A stretch of 64,000 bases of DNA from Nocardiopsis suaedae. GTDB lineage: Bacteria > Actinomycetota > Actinomycetes > Streptosporangiales > Streptosporangiaceae. Under the pieces are notes generated by a model. It did no database searches, was not told the origin of the DNA, and was given only the letters and a program-made list of their open reading frames with translations. The number at the start of each line of letters is the position of its first letter. Position 1 is the first letter of the stretch. This document shows, piece by piece, positions 45,769-54,456 of this stretch. The stretch lies in the NCBI RefSeq assembly GCF_027706745.1, contig NZ_JAQFWP010000019.1:33634-97633 (forward strand), written 5' to 3'. The position numbers were made by a program, and so were the translations under genes.

Positions 45769-47142
45769 CTAGCCGAGAAAGTTCTTCAGTTCGAAAACGA
45801 GCTTCTTGACGTGCCCGGAGAGCACGGGGGTTCCCATGTCCTTGAAGCGCTGCCGGAACCACGGGTTGACGCTCTGGCGGCCGCCGCTGGTCACCGACCC
45901 GACGGGGATGAAGCGCACGCCCGAGCGGTGCAGGGCCTCCATCCCGCCGAACACCGTGCGCTCGTTCCACTCGTAGAAGTCCGAGATCCACACCACGACG
46001 GTGTTGCGCGGGTCGGCGATCTTGGGGCGGACGTGCTCCAGGGCCGCCGTGCCGTCGGTGCCGCCGCCCAGCCGGGTGCGCAGCAGCGTCTCGAAGGGGT
46101 CGTGCACCCAGGGGGTCAGGTCCAGGGCCTGGGTGTCGTAGGCGACCAGGTGCACGTCGACCTTGGGCAGCCCGGTGAAGATGGAGGCCAGGATGGTGCA
46201 GTTGACCATCGAGTCCACCATCGAGCCCGACTGGTCGACCACCACGACGAGCCGGGCGGGCTCGATGCGCTTGGAGGTGTGCCGGTAGTACAGCCGGTCC
46301 ACGTAGAGCCGCTGGTCCTCGGGGCTCCAGTTGGGCAGGTTCTTCCAGATCGTGCGCTGCAGGTCCAGGTTGCGGAAGACCCGCTTGGGCGGTACCGAGC
46401 GGTCCACCGTGCCCGCGCTGGCCTGGGCCACCTGGGTGCGCAGCACCTCGGCCACCTCGTCGATGTAGCGCCGGATCAGCGCCTTGGCGTTGGCCAGCGC
46501 GGTACCCGACAGGTTCGACTTGTCCCGCAGCAGCTGCTCGATCAGCGACATGCTCGGGGACAGGCGGGAGGCCAGGGCGTCGTCGGCCAGGACCTCGCGC
46601 AGCCGCATCCGGCGCACCAGGTCCCCCTCCAGCTCGCCCAGCGTCCCGGCGAGGCCGCCGTCGCGGGGGCGCCCCCGCATCGACCCGGGGGCGTGTCCGT
46701 AGGCCTGCTCCAGCCACCCGGCGTCGGACTGCCAGGACGACAGCTGTTCGGCGGTGACGTTGCCCGAGCCGGTGGAGAACACGTTGAGCAGGAGCTTGGA
46801 CATCAGAGCGGCGCGGCGCACCTCCTGTTCGCCCACCGGGGCGCCAGGGGCGGGCGCGCCCTCGGCCCCGGCCCCGGCGGCCTCGGAGAGGCCCTCCAGG
46901 TCGGCGGCGAGCTCGGGGAAGCGCTGCACCAGGGAGTCGACGCTCACGCCGGGGTCCATCACGGCCGGGGGCAGCCCGGCGTCCTCGGCCGCGGCCACGC
47001 TCGCCGACTCCAGGGCGGGCTGCTCCTCGGCGCCGGACAGGCGGGCGAGCAGGCGCCAGTACAGCACCTGGCGGCGGTTCTCGTGCGGATTGGGGCCGTC
47101 CGCCCCGCCCGCAGGCGGCGGATCGGTCGGGGCCATGCTCAC
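45769..47142 (-). CDS. VWA-domain protein (CoxE/MIDAS type)
   Basis: 457 residues. The C-terminal VWA domain has a MIDAS motif VVVVDQSGSMVDSMVN (D-x-S-x-S, about 305-320), the later T in GGGTDGTAALE and D in VVWISDFYEW. The N-terminal half is alpha-helical and may bind the ATPase, as in MoxR-VWA systems. GTG 47142 overlaps the previous stop by four bases (GTGA). Confidence 0.88.
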   Translation of the reverse strand: MSMAPTDPPPAGGADGPNPHENRRQVLYWRLLARLSGAEEQPALESASVAAAEDAGLPPAVMDPGVSVDSLVQRFPELAADLEGLSEAAGAGAEGAPAPGAPVGEQEVRRAALMSKLLLNVFSTGSGNVTAEQLSSWQSDAGWLEQAYGHAPGSMRGRPRDGGLAGTLGELEGDLVRRMRLREVLADDALASRLSPSMSLIEQLLRDKSNLSGTALANAKALIRRYIDEVAEVLRTQVAQASAGTVDRSVPPKRVFRNLDLQRTIWKNLPNWSPEDQRLYVDRLYYRHTSKRIEPARLVVVVDQSGSMVDSMVNCTILASIFTGLPKVDVHLVAYDTQALDLTPWVHDPFETLLRTRLGGGTDGTAALEHVRPKIADPRNTVVVWISDFYEWNERTVFGGMEALHRSGVRFIPVGSVTSGGRQSVNPWFRQRFKDMGTPVLSGHVKKLVFELKNFLG

Positions 47143-48548
47143 TTCCTCAGCAGCTTCCCGGCGCGCTCGCGGAGCGTGCCCAGCGGGTCGGAGTTCCTCA
47201 GCGCGGTGGCGAACTTGGGGTCGGTGGGGCCCAACGCCCAGTCACCGGTGTGCGTCTGCTCGGCCGGGGCCTTCTTCGCGGCGACCCCGAGCATCTGCAC
47301 CGACCACTGCCCGGCGTCCCAGCGCATCAGCCCGAGGCAGGCGCCGGAGGACGCCGCGGCCTTCATGTCCAGCGAGGAGCTGTCGGGCCGGCGCAGCAGC
47401 GACACCGGGAGGCGGGCGCCGTCCAGGTCGAGCTCCAGGCCGGGGGCGGGCCTGGTCCTCTTCTTGGCCGTGTAGCCCTCCAGCAGGACCGGCTCGGCGA
47501 TCCGGGCCGGGTGCCGCTCCAGGGCCGGGACGGCCGGGGCGGCGGCACCGGCCAGGTGCAGCCGGGCGGCGGCGAAGCGGTCGGCGGGCCCGCCCAGTGC
47601 GGCGCGGCCCTCGTCCCAGAGCAGGTCCCCGCCCTCCAGCAGCGGCATGCCCTCGACGTCCAGGGCGCGGTGCTCGGCGAGCGCGCGCAGCAGCACGGTG
47701 TGCTCGGCCAGCAGGCCCCACACCGACTCGCGGGTGAGCACGTCGACCTTGAGGGCCGACACCGAGGTGCGCACCAGGCGGACGGGCCCGCCGTCGGAGG
47801 GCTCCAGCAGGGCGTGGACCTGCACCTGGAAGGCGGTGGGGTGCTGGTGGACGTCGGCGCCCAGCGGCAGCAGGCGGCCTGTGGCCTGCCGGGCGGGGGC
47901 GCCGGGCCAGACAGGGAACGCGTCCTGGGCGAGCAGCACCGCGCGGGCCCACAGGTCGCTCCAGCGGCGGGCCGGGGGGTCCTGGTCGCCGGGCAGGGGG
48001 CAGTGGGCGCGCAGCTCGGCGCCGAGCCCGTCGAGCAGCACCGCCAGCCGCCGCCGGGCCGGGTCCTCCAGCAGCGGGGTGAGGGCGGCGTCGGCCCCGG
48101 CGGCCAGGTCCCGGTCGACGCCGCGCCACCCGGCCATGGCCAGCTCGGCCAGCCAGGAGCGGGCGCCCTCCAGCTCGGGTGCGGGCGCGGGTGCGGGCGC
48201 CGCGGGGGCGTCCGCCTCCTCGCGGGTGCGCCCCAGCGCGGTGTCCAGGGCGGCCAGGAGGGCGTCGTGCACGGCCCCGGTCAGGGCGGTGCGGGCGCCG
48301 GCGAGCGCGGCCAGGCAGGCGGCGCCGACCGGCCCCGATCCCATGGCGGAGGCGGCCTCGCGCACCGGGGCGGCCAGCGGGGAGGAGCCGGTGGCGGCGG
48401 CGAGGTCCTCCAGTGCCCGGGCGCCTTCGGCCCCGGGCCGGGCCAGGCCGTCGGTGAGGACGGCGTCCAGGCGGTCGGTGAGCTCCAGCGCCTCGTCGGC
48501 CCCGGGCGGTGCGGAGGCGAGGAGGCCGGTCAGGGCGGCGGGGCGCAT
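47139..48548 (-). CDS. Unknown 469-aa protein of MoxR/VWA operon
   Basis: 469 residues, mostly helical, Ala/Leu/Arg-rich. No domain recognised. Visible features: RRWSDLWARAVLLAQDAFPVW around 210, LLPLGADVHQHPTAFQVQVHALLE, and a C-terminal SGACLGLMRWDAGQWSVQML. Its position between a SWIM gene and a VWA gene, with overlaps on both sides (TGATG and GTGA), argues it is part of the same complex. Confidence 0.7.
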   Translation of the reverse strand: MRPAALTGLLASAPPGADEALELTDRLDAVLTDGLARPGAEGARALEDLAAATGSSPLAAPVREAASAMGSGPVGAACLAALAGARTALTGAVHDALLAALDTALGRTREEADAPAAPAPAPAPELEGARSWLAELAMAGWRGVDRDLAAGADAALTPLLEDPARRRLAVLLDGLGAELRAHCPLPGDQDPPARRWSDLWARAVLLAQDAFPVWPGAPARQATGRLLPLGADVHQHPTAFQVQVHALLEPSDGGPVRLVRTSVSALKVDVLTRESVWGLLAEHTVLLRALAEHRALDVEGMPLLEGGDLLWDEGRAALGGPADRFAAARLHLAGAAAPAVPALERHPARIAEPVLLEGYTAKKRTRPAPGLELDLDGARLPVSLLRRPDSSSLDMKAAASSGACLGLMRWDAGQWSVQMLGVAAKKAPAEQTHTGDWALGPTDPKFATALRNSDPLGTLRERAGKLLRK

Positions 48549-49033
48549 CAGTTGGACCTCCCTGCCGGGAACCAGTGCAGTTCCGGGATGGGGGCGGCGG
48601 CGCCCGGGTGCTCCAGGTAGGACAGGTAGCGCAGGAAGCGGGTGAAGACCACGCCGGTGGGGCCGGGCTCCACCGGGCCGTGCAGGTCGGCGAGCGCGTC
48701 CTTGGCCTCCTTCCCGGCGTCCGTCCGCAGGTGGGCGGCGACGCGCTCGGCGCCGTAGTGGCGGCAGGCCTCGTCGATGAGGGACCGGATGTGCTTGCAG
48801 GCGCGGCCGCCGAGCCCGCCGCAGGGGCGGTTGTTGTTGGTCGCGCAGCTCAGGGCGTGGGAACCGGCGCTCACGGAGGACACGTAGACGCGTTCTCCGG
48901 CCGATCCGCTGGAGACCACCCCTTGGACCCGCCCGTCGGCGAGTTCGACGTAGGGGACCTTGTTGAGCTTGCGGCCGTAGACGGTCGGGACCATCGACAG
49001 CACGCTCGCCGGTCCGGAGTCGTGGGGAGCCAC
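48548..49033 (-). CDS. SWIM-like zinc-finger protein, first gene of MoxR/VWA operon
   Basis: 161 residues. The Cys/His cluster SCATNNNRPCGGLGGRACKHIRSL (C...C...C-x-H; about 58-80) resembles a SWIM zinc finger with wider spacing than usual. VPTVYGRKLNKVPYVELADG precedes it. GTG 49033 is chosen because gagaagg lies six bases upstream and the upstream frame is non-family. The stop shares one base with the next ATG. The zinc domain may recruit the operon proteins to DNA or to another partner. Confidence 0.7.
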   Translation of the reverse strand: MAPHDSGPASVLSMVPTVYGRKLNKVPYVELADGRVQGVVSSGSAGERVYVSSVSAGSHALSCATNNNRPCGGLGGRACKHIRSLIDEACRHYGAERVAAHLRTDAGKEAKDALADLHGPVEPGPTGVVFTRFLRYLSYLEHPGAAAPIPELHWFPAGRSN

Positions 49034-49121
49034 GGCATCACCTTCTCGGGGGAGGGCATGATCGGGAGGGCCGATGGACGGGTCCGGAACGGCGGCGCCG
49101 GGCCGGTCCTCGATCGGCGAT

Positions 49122-49150
49122 GGTGTATTTCTATCGGTCCCCGGTGACAA
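49122..49150 (-). promoter_or_regulatory. Possible promoter of the SWIM-MoxR operon
   Basis: TTGTCA (49150-49145), 17-base spacer, TACACC (49127-49122) in an AT-rich patch about 90 bases before GTG 49033. The -10 is poor, so this is tentative. Confidence 0.3.
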
Positions 49151-49285
49151 AAACGGAGCCGCTGGGACTCGGGAGCCCCGAAGCGGCAGGCGGTGTGGCG
49201 CGTGTCCGCTCATGGGCCCCGGGCGCTCGGGGCGTCGAGGGCGGCGGTTTCGCCACCCGGTCCGCCCTGGGACGACAGGCGGGCG

Positions 49286-49999
49286 TCAGAGGAGCGCGGG
49301 CGCGTCGGGGACCAGGTGGGACGTGAAACCGGCCTCCACCAAGGCCTTGTGGGCCGCACGGACCCCGGGCGGGATGTCCACCGGGGCGCTCCAGCCCCGG
49401 CCGGGGTAGACCGCCAGGCGCTGCAGGTCGCCGACGAGGAACGCCACCAGTTCCTCGGGCAGGTGCGCGTCGTCGGTGTAGCCCTCGTAGCCGCCGCCGA
49501 AGGCGTTGAACGCCCATTCGGCCTCCGGCCAGTGGACCGCGGCGGCGGCCAGCGCGCGTCGGGCCATGTAGGGCTTGGCCGTCGCCACGGCCGTGCGCAC
49601 GCGGATGCCCCGCTCCTGGCACAGCAGGCGGGCGCAGCCGAAGTTCTCCCCGGTGTTGGTGGCCCGGCCCTCCAGCAGGACCGCCTCGGGCGGCAGCCCC
49701 GAGGCCTGGAAGAACACTTCGGCCTCCGGGAGCGCCCACCGGTCGTGCCCGTCTCCTCCGCCGGTGCGCCGCCCCCGGTCGCCGGAGAACACCACCAGCG
49801 GTGCGGCGCCCTGATGCCAGAGGCGGGCGGCGTGGTGGGCCACGCGGACGTCGTGGCTTCCCAGGGCGAGGATGATGTCGCCCTTCACGACCTCGGCCGC
49901 GGGGGCGGCGTGGAAGTCCCACAGGACCTTCGCCCAGGCGTGCTCCCGTGCCCCCACGGCCGGCGCGCGGGTGTTCCCGTCCTGCTCCACAGAGTCCAC
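49286..49999 (-). CDS. YdcF/DUF218-family protein
   Basis: 237 residues. KGDIILALGSHDVRVAHHAARL, APLVVFSGDRG and LEGRATNTGENFGCA are DUF218 (YdcF/SanA) motifs, a Rossmann-like fold of unclear activity. GTG 49999 is chosen because TAGTGT (50012-50007) lies seven bases before it, fitting a leaderless transcript; GTG 50008 is an alternative. No transmembrane helix is visible, unlike SanA. Confidence 0.8.
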   Translation of the reverse strand: MDSVEQDGNTRAPAVGAREHAWAKVLWDFHAAPAAEVVKGDIILALGSHDVRVAHHAARLWHQGAAPLVVFSGDRGRRTGGGDGHDRWALPEAEVFFQASGLPPEAVLLEGRATNTGENFGCARLLCQERGIRVRTAVATAKPYMARRALAAAAVHWPEAEWAFNAFGGGYEGYTDDAHLPEELVAFLVGDLQRLAVYPGRGWSAPVDIPPGVRAAHKALVEAGFTSHLVPDAPALL

Positions 50000-50012
50000 G
50001 GCAGGCACACTA

Positions 50013-50809
50013 GCGCCGCCGCGCCGTGCCCGCAGCCGCGGGGGCTCCTGCCGCCCGGGGCGGCCCGGGAGGGGGACGTCCCTCCCGGGCCGCTGCCGCT
50101 GCGGGCGTATGCCGCTTGTCGGTGGGGCACCAGGGAGCGAAGGCGCTCCGGGGAGGGTGGTGCCCCTCCGTCGGCGGGTTCCGTCCCGCCGCGGTCGTCC
50201 AAGTCCAGCGCCCCCGGTCGGCGCGGCGCAAAGGTTGCGGAGAGTTGCATGTGCGCGCCGGTGTGTCACGGGGGCGCGGAGGGGGTGGGGCTCCGCGCGG
50301 GCCGGGGGACGGTCCCGGTCCGCGCGGAGCCCGTCCTGGGCGGACGCTTTCGGATGGTGCTCGGGGCGCCGGTTCACATGCAATTGCATCGAATGCGTCG
50401 AACGGGTCAGGAATCTAGCGGAAAGAGAGGAATCGGGGCGATGAGTCACGTTCCGTAAAGGAACCGGAAGGACGGTTTCCTGAACGCGCAGGGTGAGACG
50501 GCGCCTACGGGGGCGGAGGAAACGCCGGTTCCGGTCGACGCGCCGGTTACCAGGGGTAGTGGCGGCGGGGCCGCACCGGGCGTGGAGCGGGGGGTGGAAT
50601 GACCGGATCAGGTCAATCTGTCGGTGCGGGGTTTCACGTGTAACGCCGCAGGTCACAGCGGTATTGCACACAAAGCGTAGTGAACGGTGGAAATCCGGGC
50701 CGGGACCCCCGGGAGCGGCCGAAGGCCCCGCCGGGGCCGGGAGGGGCCGGCGCCGGCGGGGCCCGGGGTGGGGCGGCCCCTCGGCGGTGGGCCGCCCCCG
50801 TCGGTGCGG
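50013..50809. other. Gene-poor region with palindrome, mini-ORF and terminators
   Basis: No convincing gene in almost 800 bases. Notable signals are a perfect 12-bp AT-rich palindrome ATGCAATTGCAT at 50378-50389; a five-codon ORF (MSHVP) at 50441-50458 with an agagagg upstream, whose frame continues open after the stop to 50600; a perfect 11-bp stem (50724-50734/50753-50763); and a 10-bp stem (50770-50779/50789-50798) next to the protease stop that is likely its terminator. Confidence 0.45.
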
Positions 50810-51970
50810 TCAGCCTGTGAGCAGGGTCAGGTCCCACTGCGACAGGACCGGGCCGAGCGGCTGGAAGTAGGTCGTCCCGCCGGAGGTGCAGTCGCCCGAG
50901 CCGCCGGAGGTCACACCCTGGGCCTCGGTCCCGCTCAGCCACGAGCCGCCGGAGTCGCCCCCCTCGGCGCAGGCGCTGGTCCGGGTCAGCCCGTGCACGG
51001 CCCCTTCGGCGTAGTTGACGGTCTGGTCCTTGGCCTGGACGGTCCCGCAGTGCCAGCCGGTCGTCTGGCCGGAGCGGCACACCGAGGCGCCGACCGGGGC
51101 CTCCTGGGAGCCGGTCACCGTGACCGTGCCGCCGCTGTGGTCGCTGACCCGCGGCACGGGCGCGAATCCCGGCTCGGTGCGGACCCAGGCGGCGTCCTGG
51201 CCGGGGAAGACCGACTCGGCGACCGTCCCGGTCCGCGTGGTCCCGGGGGCCTCCTGCCAGGTGGTGCTCCCGGCCGCTCCGCAGTGCCCGGCGGTCACGT
51301 AGCCGCCCTCGACGGGGAAGCCGACCGAGCAGACGTACCAGCCGTCGGGCTTCTCGAAGTAGTAGGGCGTGCCGCCCACGATGTCGGCGAGGGGCCGCGG
51401 CGCCGCGGCCTCCTCCTCGACGCGCACCGCGTCGGCGGGGACGCCCGCGGCCTCGGCGAAGGCCTCGGCGGCGGCGCCCTCGCCCGCGCCGGCGGTGATG
51501 ACCACCGTGTCGGCGGAGGTGTCGGCGTACCACCCGTGGACCTGGGGTCCGGCCTGCCCGGCGGAGGCGTCCAGGGTGTCCATCACCGCACCGAGGCCGG
51601 CCTCGCCCCGGTCGACGACCTGCGGCTCGGCGCCGGCGCCGCGGACGGCGCCCGCCGCATCGGCGTCGGTCACCTGGACCGTCAGGGTCGCGGTGCCGAT
51701 GTCGAAGACGGCACCGCCGAAGTCGTCGCCCAGCTCGTCGCGCAGCTCGGACTCGGTGGAACGGGCCTGCGCCTCGGCGTCCATCAGGTCGAGGGCCTCG
51801 GCCTCGGTCAGCCCGAGGTCGCGCTGCATCGCGTCGATCTGCTCGGGGGGAGCGGCGGGGGAGGGGGCGTCGGCCTGGGCCGCCGTGGCGGTGGCGGGGA
51901 GCAGGCCGAACACCAGGGCCGCGCCTCCGAGGAGGCGCAGTGCGGGGGATGTGCGGGGGAACCGTGGCAA
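50810..51970 (-). CDS. Secreted chymotrypsin-like (S1) protease, streptogrisin-like
   Basis: 386 residues with signal peptide (ALRLLGGAALVFGLLPATATAAQA), a pro-region that includes the alpha-lytic propeptide pattern (GGAVFDIGTATLTVQVTD), and a mature domain starting near IVGGTPYYF. The catalytic triad is His in YVTAGHCG, Asp in FPGQDAAWVRT and Ser in CAEGGDSGGSW, with paired Cys. The start chosen is TTG 51970, with ggaaagg eight bases upstream; the longer frame to 52099 lacks an RBS. Confidence 0.87.
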   Translation of the reverse strand: MPRFPRTSPALRLLGGAALVFGLLPATATAAQADAPSPAAPPEQIDAMQRDLGLTEAEALDLMDAEAQARSTESELRDELGDDFGGAVFDIGTATLTVQVTDADAAGAVRGAGAEPQVVDRGEAGLGAVMDTLDASAGQAGPQVHGWYADTSADTVVITAGAGEGAAAEAFAEAAGVPADAVRVEEEAAAPRPLADIVGGTPYYFEKPDGWYVCSVGFPVEGGYVTAGHCGAAGSTTWQEAPGTTRTGTVAESVFPGQDAAWVRTEPGFAPVPRVSDHSGGTVTVTGSQEAPVGASVCRSGQTTGWHCGTVQAKDQTVNYAEGAVHGLTRTSACAEGGDSGGSWLSGTEAQGVTSGGSGDCTSGGTTYFQPLGPVLSQWDLTLLTG

Positions 51971-52150
51971 CTCGGGTGCCTTTCCAGTCGCGGGGGAAAC
52001 CGTGCGGGTGGGCCTGCGCCGAGCGGGGGCGCGGCGGTCAGTCCCCTCCCGTCCGCGCCGTGTGGGGCGGCGCGGTACCGGTGTCCGGTGGACGTCCACC
52101 GGACGAGGAGGGAATTTAGGTCAATCGCACGGTGTGCACCAGGGCGTCAC

Positions 52151-52161
52151 GTTCAGTGAAC
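52151..52161. promoter_or_regulatory. Palindrome upstream of protease
   Basis: GTTCA-G-TGAAC, a perfect 11-base dyad in an AT-rich patch about 180 bases before the protease start and facing the APH-like gene. Possible operator. Confidence 0.3.
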
Positions 52162-52478
52162 TTAACGACTGGAAAGTTTTCTTATGACGGAAAGTGAATG
52201 ATAGTGACGGGGAAGCGCGGCATGTCCCTATTCGCGACCGAAGAGGGGTGGCGCTCCGTGAGGGCCGCCTGTGGGCTCCGGGAACAGGAGGGGTTCAAGT
52301 GGCCGTATGCGGCCAATGCGACCTATGTGTGTTTCGTCTTTGACGGTGCAGGTCGCAGCCGGGGTGTGTGCGGTATGTAGCCGAACGGGAATCCCCGCCG
52401 CGCCGGTCGGCGGAACCGGGCGTCCGGGCCGGGGCGGGGCGCCGGGAAAACCCGGTGCGCGGCATTCGGAGGCGTTGC

Positions 52479-52484
52479 TAGCGT
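52479..52484 (+). promoter_or_regulatory. -10 element of leaderless APH-like gene
   Basis: TAGCGT ends seven bases before ATG 52492. The 52162-52478 stretch before it has no well-supported gene; a 60-codon ORF at 52198-52380 is discussed as rejected. Confidence 0.5.
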
Positions 52485-52491
52485 CCCCGCC

Positions 52492-53469
52492 ATGGAGCAC
52501 CTGCCCGCCGACCTGGACGACGCCCTGATCGCCGACGCCCTGAAGCACTGGGGGATCGACGCCGCCGACCTGGACTACGTGCCCGTGGGCTTCGGCGACC
52601 ACCACTGGCGCGCCGCCGGGGCGGACGGGCGCGCATGGTTCCTCAGCGTCGCCGACCTGACGGCCAAGCCGCACTGCGGGGTCGGCGTCCAGGCGGCCCG
52701 GGAGGGACTGCGCGCCGCCATGGACACCGCGGCCGCTCTGCGCGGCGCGGGCCTGGACTTCGTCGTCGCTCCCCTGCGGACCGCCTCCGGAAAGACCGTG
52801 CTCGACCTGGACCGGCGGCACACGCTCAGCGTCTTCCCGCTGGAGGAGGGCGAGGCCGGGGACTACACGACGGAACCGTCGGAGCAGGAGCGCGGGCGCG
52901 TCATCGACCTGCTCGCGGCCCTGCACGGCGTCGCGCCGCCCGACGGGGCGCCGCGGGCCCCGCTGGACCCGCCGCTGCGCGGCCGCCTGGAGCGCGCCCT
53001 CGACCAGACGGGGCGCCCCTGGGGGGAGGGGCCGTTCTCCGAACCGCTGCGGGGCCTGCTGGCCGACGCGGCTCCGCTGCTCCGGCGGCGCCTGGAGGAG
53101 TTCGACGACCTGGTGCGCCGGGTGCGGGAGGGCGGGGTCGCGCCCGTGCTGACCCACGGCGAGCCGCACCAGGGCAACGTGCTGCACCAGAGCGGGCGGC
53201 GGCTCCTCATCGACTGGGACACCTGCGCCCTGGCGGTCCCCGAACGCGACCTGTGGTCGGTCGTGCGGGGGCCGGAGGACCTGGAGCGCTACGCGGAGGC
53301 GGCGGGCAGGCGCCCCGACAGCGCCGCACTGGATCTGTACCGGCTCCGGTGGGACCTGGACGAGGCGGCGGTCTACACGGACTGGTTCCGCGCGCCGCAC
53401 ACCCGCACCCCGGACATGGAGACGGCCTGGCAGGGGATCGAAGAGGTCGTCGCGCACCTGGCGGAATGA
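52492..53469 (+). CDS. Aminoglycoside phosphotransferase-like (APH) kinase
   Basis: 325 residues. The kinase-like core has VLTHGEPHQGNVLHQ (catalytic H-G-x-x-x-x-N) and RLLIDWDTCALAVPERDL (D-x-D Mg site). The N-terminal WGIDAADLDYVPVGFGDHHW matches the APH(9) spectinomycin kinase-like group. The ATP lysine of the N-lobe is not clear. It may phosphorylate a small hydroxylated compound; resistance is only a possibility. ATG 52492 after TAGCGT, leaderless. Confidence 0.8.
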   Translation: MEHLPADLDDALIADALKHWGIDAADLDYVPVGFGDHHWRAAGADGRAWFLSVADLTAKPHCGVGVQAAREGLRAAMDTAAALRGAGLDFVVAPLRTASGKTVLDLDRRHTLSVFPLEEGEAGDYTTEPSEQERGRVIDLLAALHGVAPPDGAPRAPLDPPLRGRLERALDQTGRPWGEGPFSEPLRGLLADAAPLLRRRLEEFDDLVRRVREGGVAPVLTHGEPHQGNVLHQSGRRLLIDWDTCALAVPERDLWSVVRGPEDLERYAEAAGRRPDSAALDLYRLRWDLDEAAVYTDWFRAPHTRTPDMETAWQGIEEVVAHLAE

Positions 53470-53770
53470 CAGGGGCGGGCTCCGGAAGGCGCGGTTCGCC
53501 CCCTTCGATCGGGGGTACCCGGCAACGGACGGCGATCCAGGTCACACCGCCACGCCTGGGCCAATCAGGTTCCGGGCGGCCGCATTCCGGTCCAGTGGCT
53601 GGGCCGATGGCGGGCGGTGGCACTCGGGCGGCCCTCATTGGCCCCTTGCGGGCGTCCCGAACCCGCGTCCGTGGGGGGTGCGGCGGCATCTACGTCGGTG
53701 GCGCTTCCCCTCTGAGGCCCTCTTCGCCGAACAGAGGTGCGCGCGGAGGGCCCACGGGTAAGCTGGACGC

Positions 53771-54391
53771 ATGACAGCACCGCTGCCCGACACGGCACCG
53801 CTGACAGCGCCGCTGCCGGACTGGGTCATCCCGCCGCCCGAGGGGTTTTCGGCGGACGATTTTCTGCGGATGTCCGGACTTCCACCGCACACCGAGCTGA
53901 TCGATGGAAGCCTGGTCTTCGTGAGTCCGCAGAGGAAATGGCATTCCGGTGTCGTCGGCCGCTTTTGGGTCGAACTCGACGCCCAGGCGCCCGAGGGGTG
54001 GCGGGCCGATCGGGAGATGGCGTTGAAGGTCGGCGTCCGCCAGGTTCCCGAGCCTGATGTGCTCGTCGTGCAGGAAGAGGCGTTCCTGCGTAAGGAGCCG
54101 GACACCTATTACCTTCCCGAGGAGGTCCTCCTCGTCATCGAAGCGGTCTCCCCGGATTCGGAAGAGCGCGACCGTGAGACGAAACCGGGAAAGTACGCCC
54201 GGGCCGGAGTTCCCCATTTCTGGCGCATCGAGGAGGCCGACGGCGATTCGGCCGTCGTCTACGCCTACGAGTTCGACCCCGCGACGCGGGCCTACGGTGT
54301 CGCCGGTATCCATCACGACCGATTCAAGGTCTCCAGCCCGTTCCCGGTCGACATCGACCTGAAGGAGATCCGCCGCAAGCGGGCGCGCTGA
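53771..54391 (+). CDS. Uma2-family (DUF820) endonuclease-like protein
   Basis: 206 residues. The PD-(D/E)xK-like fold has LIDGSLVFVSPQRKWHSGVV, EPDVLVVQEEAF, LVIEAVSPDSEERDRETKPG and YARAGVPHFWRIE, the usual Uma2 series. The nuclease activity is predicted only for the family. Third-position GC is lower than in the neighbours. TAAGCT about seven bases before ATG 53771 suggests a leaderless transcript. Orphan gene; Uma2 genes are often multi-copy in actinobacteria. Confidence 0.85.
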   Translation: MTAPLPDTAPLTAPLPDWVIPPPEGFSADDFLRMSGLPPHTELIDGSLVFVSPQRKWHSGVVGRFWVELDAQAPEGWRADREMALKVGVRQVPEPDVLVVQEEAFLRKEPDTYYLPEEVLLVIEAVSPDSEERDRETKPGKYARAGVPHFWRIEEADGDSAVVYAYEFDPATRAYGVAGIHHDRFKVSSPFPVDIDLKEIRRKRAR

Positions 54392-54456
54392 CCGATCCGA
54401 CGACTCGGCCGCGGTTCCCAGCCCCCCGCCCACCGGGGGAGGACGGGGGAATCCGG

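Noticed and set aside
41229..45809. 1526-codon plus-strand ORF
   Set aside because: It lies antisense to the DUF5682-like and MoxR genes, is low-complexity R/P/S-rich, and has no family content. It is a GC-rich shadow.
52198..52380. 60-codon plus-strand ORF between the protease and APH-like genes
   Set aside because: Lower GC3 than real genes here, no RBS at useful distance, no family; it lies in the promoter region of the divergent genes.
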